Below are positions 1 to 8,264 of a stretch of 64,000 nt of DNA, piece by piece. Position 1 is the stretch's first letter. Each line of letters opens with the position of its first letter. Source of the stretch: Rubritalea squalenifaciens DSM 18772 (lineage in GTDB: Bacteria > Verrucomicrobiota > Verrucomicrobiia > Verrucomicrobiales > Akkermansiaceae); assembly GCF_900141815.1 (NCBI RefSeq), contig NZ_FQYR01000003.1, forward strand, positions 744,001-808,000. The letters run 5' to 3'. Made by a program: the position numbers and the translations under genes. The notes beneath the pieces are model-generated. The model saw nothing but the letters and a program-made list of their open reading frames with translations. It made no database searches and was not told the DNA's origin.

Positions 1-99
1 GATAGCAGAAATTAGAGAGCGGATGGTGGTGAGAGCAACCTTGTCTTTGGACTTCATTGCATCTTTCATGTCTGACTTGAGAGTTTCTTGAATGCTCAT
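1..99 (-). CDS. yqeY: GatB/YqeY domain protein, 5' part only
   Basis: The 33 visible codons begin at an ATG at 99 and read leftwards off the window. The peptide starts MSIQETLKSDMKDAMKSKDK and continues with a VALTTIRSLISAI stretch, which is the typical YqeY N-terminus (a short helix, then the KxKDKxxLxTxRxLxxAI pattern). YqeY proteins are small helical proteins related to the tail domain of GatB and are thought to act with tRNA or amidotransferase-like partners; their role is poorly defined. No strong Shine-Dalgarno sequence precedes the start. The gene is divergent from the ExbD gene at 206. The remaining roughly 115 codons lie outside the window. Confidence 0.8.
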   Translation of the reverse strand, partial: MSIQETLKSDMKDAMKSKDKVALTTIRSLISAI

Positions 100-205
100 A
101 GCTCAACTGTGTGCAGCTTCATGGAACATGCAAGTGTGAAGTGATGGGGGAGATGAATGCTGCGGGGAAATCTAATAAAAGATGCGCATGGTTCGTTAAC
201 TTCAT

Positions 206-652
206 ATGGCTAGTTCTAAATCCGAACAACTATTGAAGGACGACGAGCCAATGATGGATATTTCATCACTGATCGACGTGTGTTTTTTGCTGCTTATCTT
301 CTTTCTCGTCACTTCGACGATTTTGCCGACCGAGAGAGACCTGATGTTGAAGTTGCCTGATGGCAGGGGTGTCCCCTCTGAGGATGTAGTGATTAACTTG
401 AGTGTCGATGCTCAGGGGCAAATCAAAATGAAGAGTGGGGGAGTAGAGGAAGTTATCGATAGTGATAGCAATAATCGAAATCTACCCAAGCTGGTAGATC
501 GGCTACAACTGTTCAAGATGGCCGCCGGACCCAATGACGTTGTGGCGATGATCGATGTCGACGACGCAGCAAGTCAGCAGCGTTTTATAGATGTCATGAA
601 CTGCCTCGCAGGAGAAGAGGTTACCAAGGTGGCTTTCACGGCTAGAGATTAA
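206..652 (+). CDS. ExbD/TolR-type biopolymer transport protein
   Basis: 148 residues. A short cytoplasmic N-terminus is followed by the ExbD signature, an acidic PMMDISSLIDVCFLLLIFF segment at about residues 15-33 that forms the single membrane helix with its proton-carrying Asp. After it comes a periplasmic domain. Family members couple proton flow through an ExbB/TolQ channel to TonB- or Tol-type energy transfer across the envelope. No ExbB partner is present downstream, where a DUF1080 gene follows after 42 bases, and only yqeY lies upstream inside the window, so the partner must be elsewhere. The periplasmic part contains an Asn/Asp-rich stretch near residues 85-93. ExbD family assignment is secure; the cargo system is unknown. 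Confidence 0.85.
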   Translation: MASSKSEQLLKDDEPMMDISSLIDVCFLLLIFFLVTSTILPTERDLMLKLPDGRGVPSEDVVINLSVDAQGQIKMKSGGVEEVIDSDSNNRNLPKLVDRLQLFKMAAGPNDVVAMIDVDDAASQQRFIDVMNCLAGEEVTKVAFTARD

Positions 653-694
653 TTTCAACTTGGCAAAAACGCAGTGTAGGGACACCTTGTTGAC

Positions 695-1402
695 ATGTTC
701 ACCACTCTAGGAAAAACAATCACAATGGCACTTGGTGTCTGCGCGCTGGGATCCACCCTGCTCGCAGCCGAGGTGGAGCAGCCAGATGAAAGCAAAGGCT
801 GGAAGAAACTCTTCGACGGCAAAACAACCAAAGGGTGGCGCACCTATAACCAGAGGGAAGCTAAGCCTCAATGGCAAGCTGTTGATGGTGCGCTCACACT
901 AACGAAGCCCGGCGGCGGCAATCTTATTACTGAAGGGCAGTATGAGAACTTTGATCTCCGCTTGGAATGGAAAATTCCGAAAGGTCGTAATAGTGGGCTC
1001 TTTATTGGTGCAAAGGAGAGTGAACGAGTGATTTACCAGGATGCTATCGAAATGCAGATCCTCGGAAATACAGGCTTTCCAAAGCTTGATGACTACCACA
1101 TTGCGGGTTCAATCTACGGTTTCTTTCCAAGTAAGAGGGAATGGGCAAAGCCTGACGGAGAGTGGAACAAAGTCAGAATCCTTAAGAAAGACGGAAACAT
1201 CAAAGTTTTCTTTAATGATCAAGTTGTTGCAGACTTCAAGCCTTCTAGCGAAGAGTTTGCTCAGATGATTGCTAAGACGAAGTTTAAGGCTTGGCCTCAG
1301 TTCGGGAAGCATGAAAAGGGGCATATTGGCTTCCAGGACCATGGAGATAGTCACGGCCTCGCAATCCGGAATATTTGGATCAAAGAGCTTGATGCGAAGT
1401 AA
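695..1402 (+). CDS. Secreted DUF1080 (3-keto-disaccharide hydrolase-type) protein
   Basis: 235 residues with a signal peptide ending near ...GSTLLAAEV (about residue 26). The mature part opens with the hallmark KGWKKLFDGKTTKGWRTY and continues with ENFDLRLEWKIPKGRNSGLF, IYQDAIEMQILGN and GHIGFQDHGD, all characteristic of the DUF1080 jelly-roll fold. The family (3-keto-disaccharide hydrolase, concanavalin-like) is greatly expanded in Planctomycetes and Verrucomicrobia, and some members hydrolyse 3-keto-glycosides. It probably acts in the periplasm on a carbohydrate, but the substrate cannot be read from sequence. It sits between the ExbD gene and a secreted transglutaminase gene on the same strand (42 and 23 base gaps), so the three may be co-transcribed. 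Confidence 0.85.
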   Translation: MFTTLGKTITMALGVCALGSTLLAAEVEQPDESKGWKKLFDGKTTKGWRTYNQREAKPQWQAVDGALTLTKPGGGNLITEGQYENFDLRLEWKIPKGRNSGLFIGAKESERVIYQDAIEMQILGNTGFPKLDDYHIAGSIYGFFPSKREWAKPDGEWNKVRILKKDGNIKVFFNDQVVADFKPSSEEFAQMIAKTKFKAWPQFGKHEKGHIGFQDHGDSHGLAIRNIWIKELDAK

Positions 1403-1425
1403 TTAGCGGTAATAGTACCGACATC

Positions 1426-2589
1426 ATGCATCATAGACACAAAGCACTTTGCTTCATTTTGCTCTCGATCTCCTGTAGCGGAAGCCTTCGAGCTGAGCAA
1501 CCGGCTTACATAGGCGGGGCTGGAGATAATCAGCAGGAGATCGTAAGTGCTTTGCAAAAAATTACTCCAGAGCAGAGAGACGGACTGGTCTTTCTGCTCA
1601 AACACATGCCCGAATCCGACCTTAAGACTCTCAAGGCGGATTTTCTACTGCAAAACGTTGATTTTGCCTACCGCGCCAGGAATTCATTCGTCTGGGCTAA
1701 AGAGGTTCCAGAGGAGATCTTCCTCAATGATGTTCTTCCTTATGCCTCACTTGACGAGAGGCGTGACAATTGGCGAGGAGACTTTTACAAAAGGTTTAGT
1801 AATGTCGTTAAGGAGGCCAAATCTCTGGATGAGGCCTGTCTCTTGGTTAACAAGCAGATCAAGGAGGTTGTTAAGGTTGAATACAACACCAAGCGGAAGA
1901 AGCCAAACCAAAGCCCCTATGAGTCCATGGAACAAGGGATGGCTAGCTGCAGTGGTCTTTCCATTCTCTTGGTTAATGCCCTGCGTTCTGTGGGCATTCC
2001 AGCTCGGGTAGCAGGCATTCCGGCGTGGACAACAAAGCATGGAAACCACAACTGGGTAGAATACTGGTCACCTAAAGACAAACAGTGGCATTTTATTGAG
2101 TATTATCCAGACGCTAATGGTCCTGACCACTCATGGTTTGTCGCGGATGCGCAACAGGCAAACCCTAAGAGTTTTATCCACAGCATTTATGCTACGTCCT
2201 GGAAATCGACAGGCATCCATTTTCCCATGGTTTGGGATATGGAGAGTAAAATGGTTCCTGGGGTAAATGTGACCGAGCGTTACTTGAGTAAAGACCCCAC
2301 TGCAGATAAGGACCTGTGTGAGTTACGTATAGATTTCACGAACGAATCCGGGACTCGTGAGGCCATAGACATTCGAGTAGTTCAAGGTGATGTAGTGCTA
2401 CATCAAGGGAAAACACCGGGGCCGCAGGACGACATGAACCGCTTTTTCCAGGCAAAAGTCAAAAAGGAGCAACTTTATCAGATTGTCTGGGCAGTAGACG
2501 GCCAAACCAAACCTCAAATAAAAGAAATTAAGCCAACCAAAGATGATGGCTGGCTTAATGTAAAACTTGGTGCTGGAAAGGCTAACTGA
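1426..2589 (+). CDS. Secreted transglutaminase-like protein
   Basis: 387 residues with an N-terminal signal peptide (LCFILLSISCSGSLRAEQ, cleavage near residue 24; the Cys at 17 could alternatively form a lipobox). The transglutaminase-like core lies at about residues 135-240: Cys175 in GMASCSGLSILLVNALRSVG, His208 in GNHNWVEYW and Asp229 in IEYYPDAN form the expected papain-like triad. Such proteins act as periplasmic peptidases or transpeptidases; the substrate is unknown. The C-terminal 120 residues look like a beta-sandwich add-on. The gene starts 23 bases after the DUF1080 gene. Its TGA stop lies one base from the stop of the convergent methyltransferase gene. Confidence 0.85.
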   Translation: MHHRHKALCFILLSISCSGSLRAEQPAYIGGAGDNQQEIVSALQKITPEQRDGLVFLLKHMPESDLKTLKADFLLQNVDFAYRARNSFVWAKEVPEEIFLNDVLPYASLDERRDNWRGDFYKRFSNVVKEAKSLDEACLLVNKQIKEVVKVEYNTKRKKPNQSPYESMEQGMASCSGLSILLVNALRSVGIPARVAGIPAWTTKHGNHNWVEYWSPKDKQWHFIEYYPDANGPDHSWFVADAQQANPKSFIHSIYATSWKSTGIHFPMVWDMESKMVPGVNVTERYLSKDPTADKDLCELRIDFTNESGTREAIDIRVVQGDVVLHQGKTPGPQDDMNRFFQAKVKKEQLYQIVWAVDGQTKPQIKEIKPTKDDGWLNVKLGAGKAN

Positions 2590-2590
2590 G

Positions 2591-3754
2591 CTAGCGAGAG
2601 GGTGTCAGCTGTAATGTGAAACCTTTCAGGTATTCTGTCTCAGGTATCGCTGGGATGACAGGGTGATCAAGCCTTTGACCGTGTGTCGCTATGAGTCGCA
2701 ATGTGCGCTTCGCATCAACTGAGGCACTCACAATGTTTTCAAGAAATAGCTCTCTAGTGGCGTGATGTGAACAACAATAGGTGGATACGATCCCGCCTTT
2801 TTCGAGCAACTTGATGCCTCTGAGGTGAATTTCTTTATAACCGCGCATGGCATCATTCAGAGTCTTTTTGTTTCTCGTGAATGAAGGCGGATCCAGGATC
2901 ACAAGATCAAATTTCTCCTCGCAATGCTTCAAGTAATCAAAGGCATTGTGTTTGATGGCCTCAATTTCAACACCGTTGAGCTCAGCATTACGCTTCACCG
3001 AGTCAATCGCGCTCTCAGAAATATCTACCGCCGTTACACTGGCAGCACCTGCTTTTGCGCAGGCCAGTGCGAATCCGCCTTGATTACAGAAACAATCTAG
3101 GACCCTCTTGCCCTTGGCTAATTTGGCAATGGCCGCATGGGCGTCAAGCTGGTCCAGATAGAGGCCGGTCTTCTGGCCATCCAGCAAATCAACTTCAAAA
3201 ATGACTCCATTAGCCTCAACGACAAATGCGCCTGGGTTATCCCCGTACACCAGCTCAACACGCTCCTCAATTCCCTCAGCCTTCAGCATCGGGGAGTCAT
3301 TGCGATGGATGATCGATTTGGGGGCCAACAGCTCAACCAGCGTATACACGATCAGATCACGGCAGCGATCCATGGCCAGCGTTAGTGTCTGGAGAACCAG
3401 ATGGTCGCCGTAGCGGTCCACGATAATGCCTGGAAGGGCATCAGATTCACTCCAGACTACGCGGCAAAGATTAGGATCAACACCTGGACTGTCTTCCCTG
3501 AGCTGAATGGATTGTGAGATCCTACGCTTGAAGAACTCTGGCTCAAGCTTCTGCTTGCGGCGGGATATTCTACGGGCGACGATCTGCGAATTAGGATTGT
3601 AAATGGCAGTGCCTAGTGGTCGATCCCGGAAGTCTTTGAGGCTAATTACCTCACCAGGTTCAGGGTTTCCAAATACCTTCTGCACTTCACTGGAGTAAAC
3701 CCAGTCGTGACCGTGGAAAATTCTGGAGCGTGGTTTTACGACGATGCCTGGCAT
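2591..3754 (-). CDS. Class I SAM-dependent rRNA methyltransferase, RlmI/RlmL-C type
   Basis: 387 residues from the ATG at 3754. The longer upstream reading adds 48 residues unlike the family, so the start at MPGIVVKPRSRIFHGHDW is chosen; this is the usual beginning of the N-terminal PUA domain. Next come a ferredoxin-like linker (GDHLVLQTL region) and the Rossmann methyltransferase domain, with RVLDCFCNQGGFALACAKAG as the SAM-binding motif I and DLVILDPPSF as the DPPSF catalytic loop that places a cytosine or adenine. RlmI methylates 23S rRNA at m5C1962. The exact target of this homologue cannot be told from sequence. The gene is monocistronic on the minus strand between two plus-strand genes. 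Confidence 0.85.
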   Translation of the reverse strand: MPGIVVKPRSRIFHGHDWVYSSEVQKVFGNPEPGEVISLKDFRDRPLGTAIYNPNSQIVARRISRRKQKLEPEFFKRRISQSIQLREDSPGVDPNLCRVVWSESDALPGIIVDRYGDHLVLQTLTLAMDRCRDLIVYTLVELLAPKSIIHRNDSPMLKAEGIEERVELVYGDNPGAFVVEANGVIFEVDLLDGQKTGLYLDQLDAHAAIAKLAKGKRVLDCFCNQGGFALACAKAGAASVTAVDISESAIDSVKRNAELNGVEIEAIKHNAFDYLKHCEEKFDLVILDPPSFTRNKKTLNDAMRGYKEIHLRGIKLLEKGGIVSTYCCSHHATRELFLENIVSASVDAKRTLRLIATHGQRLDHPVIPAIPETEYLKGFTLQLTPSR

Positions 3755-3934
3755 ATTAAAAAATGTTGAGGTGTGCGATAGTGGGCAATCTCCCAGATCG
3801 ATGGGCTGGATGCGCGTTTCTTGAGCTGATCTAGGCGAAGCGGAGGCCTCTGTCAGGCATTTTCTAGCTAGGTTTGAGTGTTTTTCCTCTTGAACCACGG
3901 GTGGCTAGGCATTAAACCCTCGAATTACAACGCT

Positions 3935-4210
3935 ATGGGTAAGCAATATAACAAAGTAATCAAACGCAGACGCCGCAGAGAATACCTGCGCCGTAAGAAG
4001 CAGCAGGCTGGTAACAGCGTTGCTACCAAAACGACTACAGCTAAAGAAGCAGCACCTGCTGATGAGGCTGAGGAGAAAAAGCCAGTAGCCAAGAAGGCTG
4101 CAGCCAAGAAGACAGCTAAAAAAGCTGCCAAGAAGACTGCCGCTAAGAAGACAGCTAAAAAAGCTGCCAAGAAGGCTGCTAAGAAAGCTCCTAAGAAGAC
4201 AGAGGAATAA
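3935..4210 (+). CDS. Small Lys/Ala-rich histone H1-like basic protein
   Basis: 91 residues from the ATG at 3935 (an upstream in-frame ATG at 3878 would overlap the methyltransferase start region and adds an unlikely leader). The N-terminus MGKQYNKVIKRRRRREYLRR is very basic with five Arg in a row. A short Thr/Glu linker follows, then a tail of KKAAAKKTAKKAAKK-type repeats to the end, which resembles histone H1 C-termini and bacterial Hc1/AlgP-like tails. It probably binds DNA or RNA non-specifically. The tail DNA holds near-identical repeated units, so length variation by slippage is likely. An intrinsic terminator follows at 4241. Confidence 0.65.
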   Translation: MGKQYNKVIKRRRRREYLRRKKQQAGNSVATKTTTAKEAAPADEAEEKKPVAKKAAAKKTAKKAAKKTAAKKTAKKAAKKAAKKAPKKTEE

Positions 4211-4240
4211 GCTATCCTCAAAACAAGATTTATTGTCTAG

Positions 4241-4275
4241 AACCGGCACCGCGCTTTGCGATGCCGGTTTTTTCT
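4241..4275 (+). terminator. Intrinsic terminator after the histone-like gene
   Basis: Perfect 8-bp stem AACCGGCA/TGCCGGTT (4241-4248 and 4262-4269) followed by a T run. It lies 30 bases after the basic protein stop and just before the NYN gene start at 4284. Confidence 0.8.
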
Positions 4276-4283
4276 TAGTTTTT

Positions 4284-4679
4284 ATGCAGTCGATCCTAAT
4301 TGTAGATGGTCACAGCGCTATCTTTGCCACAGAATATTTACTCCAGCTACATAGGGATAATCCAGGCATGGCTCGCACTGAGCTGCACAGGGAGTTAACC
4401 CGTTTTCAGGACACTTCTTCCTATGCTGTGGTACTTGTTTTCGACGGCAAAGGCCATGACAGGGATCAACCACTTCGCGGCGAGGAGGACATCATGGTCA
4501 TCTACAGCAAAACAGGGGAAACTGCTGACACCGTCATCGAGAGGCTTGCGGCACGGTTTGCCGACAAATACCAATTAGTGGTGGCATCTAATGACCGCAT
4601 GGTTTTAGATTGCGTATCAGCTTTTGGTGCAACACCGAGCAGCATCCGGAGCATGTGGGCAATGATTGATCACTACTAA
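4284..4679 (+). CDS. YacP-like NYN-domain ribonuclease
   Basis: 131 residues from ATG 4284, which follows the preceding terminator. The start MQSILIVDGHSAIFATEYLL gives the NYN/PIN-fold first acidic residue (VDG). Later acidic motifs are VVLVFDGKGHDRD, the TADTVIERLA helix and VVASNDRMVLDC, which together make the usual Asp quartet for metal-dependent RNA cleavage. This matches the YacP/Rae1 family, whose Bacillus member is a ribosome-associated endoribonuclease. It is shorter than Rae1 (about 170 residues). The next gene begins 125 bases later. The family call is good; the RNA target is unknown. Confidence 0.75.
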   Translation: MQSILIVDGHSAIFATEYLLQLHRDNPGMARTELHRELTRFQDTSSYAVVLVFDGKGHDRDQPLRGEEDIMVIYSKTGETADTVIERLAARFADKYQLVVASNDRMVLDCVSAFGATPSSIRSMWAMIDHY

Positions 4680-4804
4680 ACCCTGCTTTAATACTAGAAC
4701 AATTCCCCTAATATTGTAAGTTTAGCTCGCGTATGTAGATAAGTGCGCAGCTAAGGTTTGTGGACTTTCACTGTAGCTTTTCGAATATGACCCGATACCC
4801 TCAT

Positions 4805-7534
4805 ATGACCAAACATCTCTCCATCGTTCTCGCTTCCAGTCTTGTGATTTCTTCGCAAATCGGGGCTGAGCCTCCAGCTGAGCCCAGAAATAGCGAGATT
4901 GCGCCGTTGATACGCAAGCTCTCACATCCTGACTTTCAGACCAGAGAGGACGCTAGCAAGGAAATTTGGCAGTTTGGGGTGGATGCGGTTCCTTATCTGG
5001 AGGATGCCTCAAAATCAAAAGATCCTGAGGTTGCCGCGAGAGCTGAAGTGCTGATCCGCAATATCGCTGCCGGCATCTTGCCTAACACACCTCCAGAGAT
5101 CGCTGAATTAATCGACAAATACAGCCAGAACAATGTCAACGGCAAGCTGGCCATCCTCAGAGAACTCAGTGATAAGCGCGCCTACAAACAGATGCTACAT
5201 ATGCTCTCGTGGGAAAAAAATAACGCCCATCGAGATCTTTTGCTCAGAGATTTCCGAAATATCGGCCTGCTAGCTGCGCGACAAGCGATTCTGAAGAATG
5301 ATCTTGATGAAGCTATAGAGCTGCTAAAGTTATCACCACGTGAAGAGAATACCCTCAGGGCTCTGGCTTTTTTACTCAAGCGAACCGGGAAAATTGATGA
5401 TGAAATTGCCCGCATCCAAAAATTCAAAGCCAATGAAAACATCGATGAATGGCTGAAAATTCTGCTTCAGATCAAGGGGGACAAGAAGCTACTCAAGCAA
5501 TTCGCTGAAAATCGTGGAGACGCGGATGTTCTCTCGACAGTGGCTGTATTGGATGGGGACCCAGTTCCTGCCTTCGATTTGATTGAGGGGCAGTTAAAGG
5601 ATTCGGCCAGTTTGGCTGGCCTAAAAATGATTCGATCCACGGTTCTGAACCAGGGCGACCCCAAAAAAGCTGAGAAAAAAGCAGATAAACTAGCCCAAGC
5701 AATACTTGATGCCGCTCAATCAACTCAGAATGAGAGAGAGATGGAGCCAGCGTTGAGATCGCTCTTTGCAGGAGGTTATCAGGATATGGCTGGTGAGCTA
5801 TTTTCACGGTATGATGACACTCAATACTCTCAATACCTTGATGCCTATGAAAGGCCTACTCAGGCGTTAGAGGTCATGGGAATCCCGTCTGCCAAAGATG
5901 CCCCCAAAGAGTATTACGATTGGGTCAAGGATTCCGTGAAGCGCTCCATTACAGAAGACCAGGATAGTGAGTCAGGCCATCAGGCGCGCATTTTAGAAGC
6001 GGCTATATTCTATTTCTCAAGAGGGGAGGTAGAAATTGCGCGCTCTACCCTCAAAGAGCTTCTGATTGTGCTCGAGAAAGAAGGTCTTGATAGATGGCAT
6101 GAAGTCGTCCGCAGCCTTCCTGAGGCTGGCATGTCTGAGATGGCTGTGGAGTTTATTTTAGAGCGAGGTAATGCAAACAATGATCTCGATAATATGGTCA
6201 ACGCTCTTTACGGGGATACCCTAGCCATCAATCGAATATGGAAGAGCTTGCGCGATAGAGAGAACACGATCGAAAAAGACTTTGTCGACATGTCCATCCT
6301 TATGGGGATGTATCGTTCGAAACTTGCCGAAGGGAAGAAGCTTGAGGCATATGTGCTGGAGAAAGCCAAGAAAAGTGGCCGCAATGCCTACATCGACATG
6401 CTTTTCAGTCTCGCTGAGGCTGCTACTGTAAGGAATGATCTCGCTGGAAGTCTGGACTACTATCGAGTGATCAGCAAGCTGGGCAAAGAAGTTGCTGATC
6501 GCGGTGACTGGAGAAGTCATTACCGTGAGCTCGCTGAGGGCCTTCAGAGCTGGAAGGACTACATTTCTGCTTATGAACTTCAGGAAAACAATCTGCGAGA
6601 GCTTCCTGTTGAGATGGCGAAATATGCTATTTCATTAAAAAAAGTAGGCCGTAACCGGGATGGGGATGAGCAGCTGGAGAAGGCTGTGACTATGACCCTG
6701 AGTATTCCAACGGAATACAATGAGATCGCCCTTTTGCTCTATGGTGCAGGCTACAAAGATCAAGCCATACAAATGTGGGAAGATACTTTAATCGGGTTCA
6801 AGCCGACGGACTGGGAATTCCATTACACGCTACAATACATGGGCCTCTTATCCCGTTATCACATTTTGAAGGGTGACTGGAAAATGGCGTCAACAGTCGC
6901 CAGTGTTGAGGCAGCGCTCAGTCTCAAAAATTTGTCACGTGATTTCAGCCCGGCGTACTCATTGCGTAGCGGATTCTACGCCTTTTTCACAAGCGGCATG
7001 CTGGACTACCATTCAAACAGAAAGGAGGTAGCTATCTGGAAGCTGCATAAAGCCCATCAAATGGGTATCGGAGACGGCCTGTTAGCCGATGAGTTCTACC
7101 CATCTATGCGGAATACGAGCTTAGCCAAAGAGTACGATGCTTGGTTTGGCGATGCTTATGCCTTTTTGGAAAAGGTTCTTCAAAAATACCCCAACGCACA
7201 CAACACTCACAATACCATTGCTTGGCTCGGGTCCCGTGCCGTTAGGAATCTGGAAGGGTCACTCACCCATGCTCAAAAAGCGGTTGAGTTAGCCCCTAAG
7301 CAGGGCGCTTATTTAGATACCTTGGCTGAAGTTTACTTCGCGAGAAGAGACCGCAGATCTGCCGTCAAGTGGAGCCAGGCCGCAGTACAATCAGTCTCTG
7401 ACGGTTCAATGGCGTATCAGCGGGCTCAAGATACAGTATACAAGAGTCACATAGACCTCACTGATCAGATGAAAAGGTTCAAGACTGAGGAGTTCCCGTC
7501 TGCTGAAGTGAAACCATCGACCAAGAAGAACTAA
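4805..7534 (+). CDS. Large secreted HEAT/TPR repeat protein
   Basis: 909 residues from ATG 4805, chosen because it gives a clean signal peptide (MTKHLSIVLASSLVISSQIGA, cut before EPP). Residues about 27-85 form a HEAT-like unit common in Planctomycetes/Verrucomicrobia (LSHPDFQTREDASKEI ... AVPYLEDASKSKDPEVAARAE). The long middle consists of degenerate alpha-helical repeats. The C-terminus carries clearer TPRs (NTIAWLGSRA...LTHAQKAVELAP, then GAYLDTLAEVYFARRDRRSAVKWSQ). No enzyme motif was recognised; it is probably a periplasmic scaffold. The next gene, a YugP-like membrane protein, starts 6 bases after the stop, so the two are very likely co-translated and may act together. Confidence 0.7.
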   Translation: MTKHLSIVLASSLVISSQIGAEPPAEPRNSEIAPLIRKLSHPDFQTREDASKEIWQFGVDAVPYLEDASKSKDPEVAARAEVLIRNIAAGILPNTPPEIAELIDKYSQNNVNGKLAILRELSDKRAYKQMLHMLSWEKNNAHRDLLLRDFRNIGLLAARQAILKNDLDEAIELLKLSPREENTLRALAFLLKRTGKIDDEIARIQKFKANENIDEWLKILLQIKGDKKLLKQFAENRGDADVLSTVAVLDGDPVPAFDLIEGQLKDSASLAGLKMIRSTVLNQGDPKKAEKKADKLAQAILDAAQSTQNEREMEPALRSLFAGGYQDMAGELFSRYDDTQYSQYLDAYERPTQALEVMGIPSAKDAPKEYYDWVKDSVKRSITEDQDSESGHQARILEAAIFYFSRGEVEIARSTLKELLIVLEKEGLDRWHEVVRSLPEAGMSEMAVEFILERGNANNDLDNMVNALYGDTLAINRIWKSLRDRENTIEKDFVDMSILMGMYRSKLAEGKKLEAYVLEKAKKSGRNAYIDMLFSLAEAATVRNDLAGSLDYYRVISKLGKEVADRGDWRSHYRELAEGLQSWKDYISAYELQENNLRELPVEMAKYAISLKKVGRNRDGDEQLEKAVTMTLSIPTEYNEIALLLYGAGYKDQAIQMWEDTLIGFKPTDWEFHYTLQYMGLLSRYHILKGDWKMASTVASVEAALSLKNLSRDFSPAYSLRSGFYAFFTSGMLDYHSNRKEVAIWKLHKAHQMGIGDGLLADEFYPSMRNTSLAKEYDAWFGDAYAFLEKVLQKYPNAHNTHNTIAWLGSRAVRNLEGSLTHAQKAVELAPKQGAYLDTLAEVYFARRDRRSAVKWSQAAVQSVSDGSMAYQRAQDTVYKSHIDLTDQMKRFKTEEFPSAEVKPSTKKN

Positions 7535-7540
7535 GCACCC

Positions 7541-8215
7541 ATGTGGCGTCTCATAATTTTGGTCTCCGCTATTCCTTTTATCGCTGGAGGCTTGGCAGCA
7601 CATCTACTCGGGGTCCGCTTTCTCAAGCGCAGTATGCAGACGCATCTCGATGTAGAGACTCTCATGAAGAAACTATTGCTGTTATCAGGTCATGCGGATG
7701 ACGTGGTTCAATACAGCACGAAATACTGGAGCGCTGCTTCTAATCTGAATGAAAAACAATTTGTGCTGGATGAAAAAATCCGCACGAATAGGGACGTTAA
7801 CTCACTCGCGCATGCGGCTATCCAGTTTGGTCTTTATAGCTTGCAAAGAGAACACTCGGCAACCATCCAATGGCGCGTGAAAGTAGTTAAATCTGGCTAC
7901 CTCCTACCTACCTTTGTCATCCTGATCGCGCTCTTCACGAGCCTTGTGGGCAAGTTGCCGGTTAAGATTGCCTTGGCGGCGGTGGCTGCGAGTTTCGGCT
8001 TCATCACTGTCATGCTTTGGCTCAGCATGCCCGTCGAGCGAGAGGCAGGTAAGTATGCCGCTGAACTCATAGAGGAACACAGGCTGTTCGCACGTATCCG
8101 AGAGGAAGAAGCGGTGGTTAGAGCCATTCATGCAACTGTATGGACGTCTTTAATTCCAGGCGTGCTGCGCAAATTAATTGTAGGCTCACCAGCAATAAAA
8201 AGCCCGGACTCATAG
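7541..8215 (+). CDS. YugP-like membrane protein lacking the zinc-peptidase motif
   Basis: 224 residues. An N-terminal helix (residues 3-24) is followed by a soluble part and two closely spaced helices (about 120-136 and 140-162). The layout and the LWLSMPVEREAGKYAAELIEE stretch after the last helix resemble the YugP family of membrane zinc metallopeptidases, where LPVEFxAS follows the hydrophobic pair. In that family an AHExGHAxQ motif stands about 30 residues before the helices; here the aligned stretch reads SLAHAAIQFG (88-97), so the HExxH is absent. It is therefore predicted to be a non-catalytic relative. It follows the HEAT/TPR gene by 6 bases. The YugP relationship is inferred by pattern only and is the weakest part of this call. 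Confidence 0.5.
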   Translation: MWRLIILVSAIPFIAGGLAAHLLGVRFLKRSMQTHLDVETLMKKLLLLSGHADDVVQYSTKYWSAASNLNEKQFVLDEKIRTNRDVNSLAHAAIQFGLYSLQREHSATIQWRVKVVKSGYLLPTFVILIALFTSLVGKLPVKIALAAVAASFGFITVMLWLSMPVEREAGKYAAELIEEHRLFARIREEEAVVRAIHATVWTSLIPGVLRKLIVGSPAIKSPDS

Positions 8216-8228
8216 ACAGAGCCGGGCT
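8193..8228 (-). terminator. Intrinsic terminator of lysA
   Basis: Stem AGCCCGG/CCGGGCT (8201-8207 and 8222-8228) with a T tract on the minus strand (As at 8197-8200). It lies 37 bases past the lysA stop and overlaps the 3' end of the convergent YugP-like gene. Confidence 0.8.
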
Positions 8229-8264
8229 GTAATGGTTTGGGCAGTCAAGCTGCACAGGTCGGTC

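Noticed and set aside
4073-4206. Short DNA repeats as a possible mobile or CRISPR-like array
   Set aside because: They are in frame and encode the Lys/Ala tail of the basic protein; there are no spacers.
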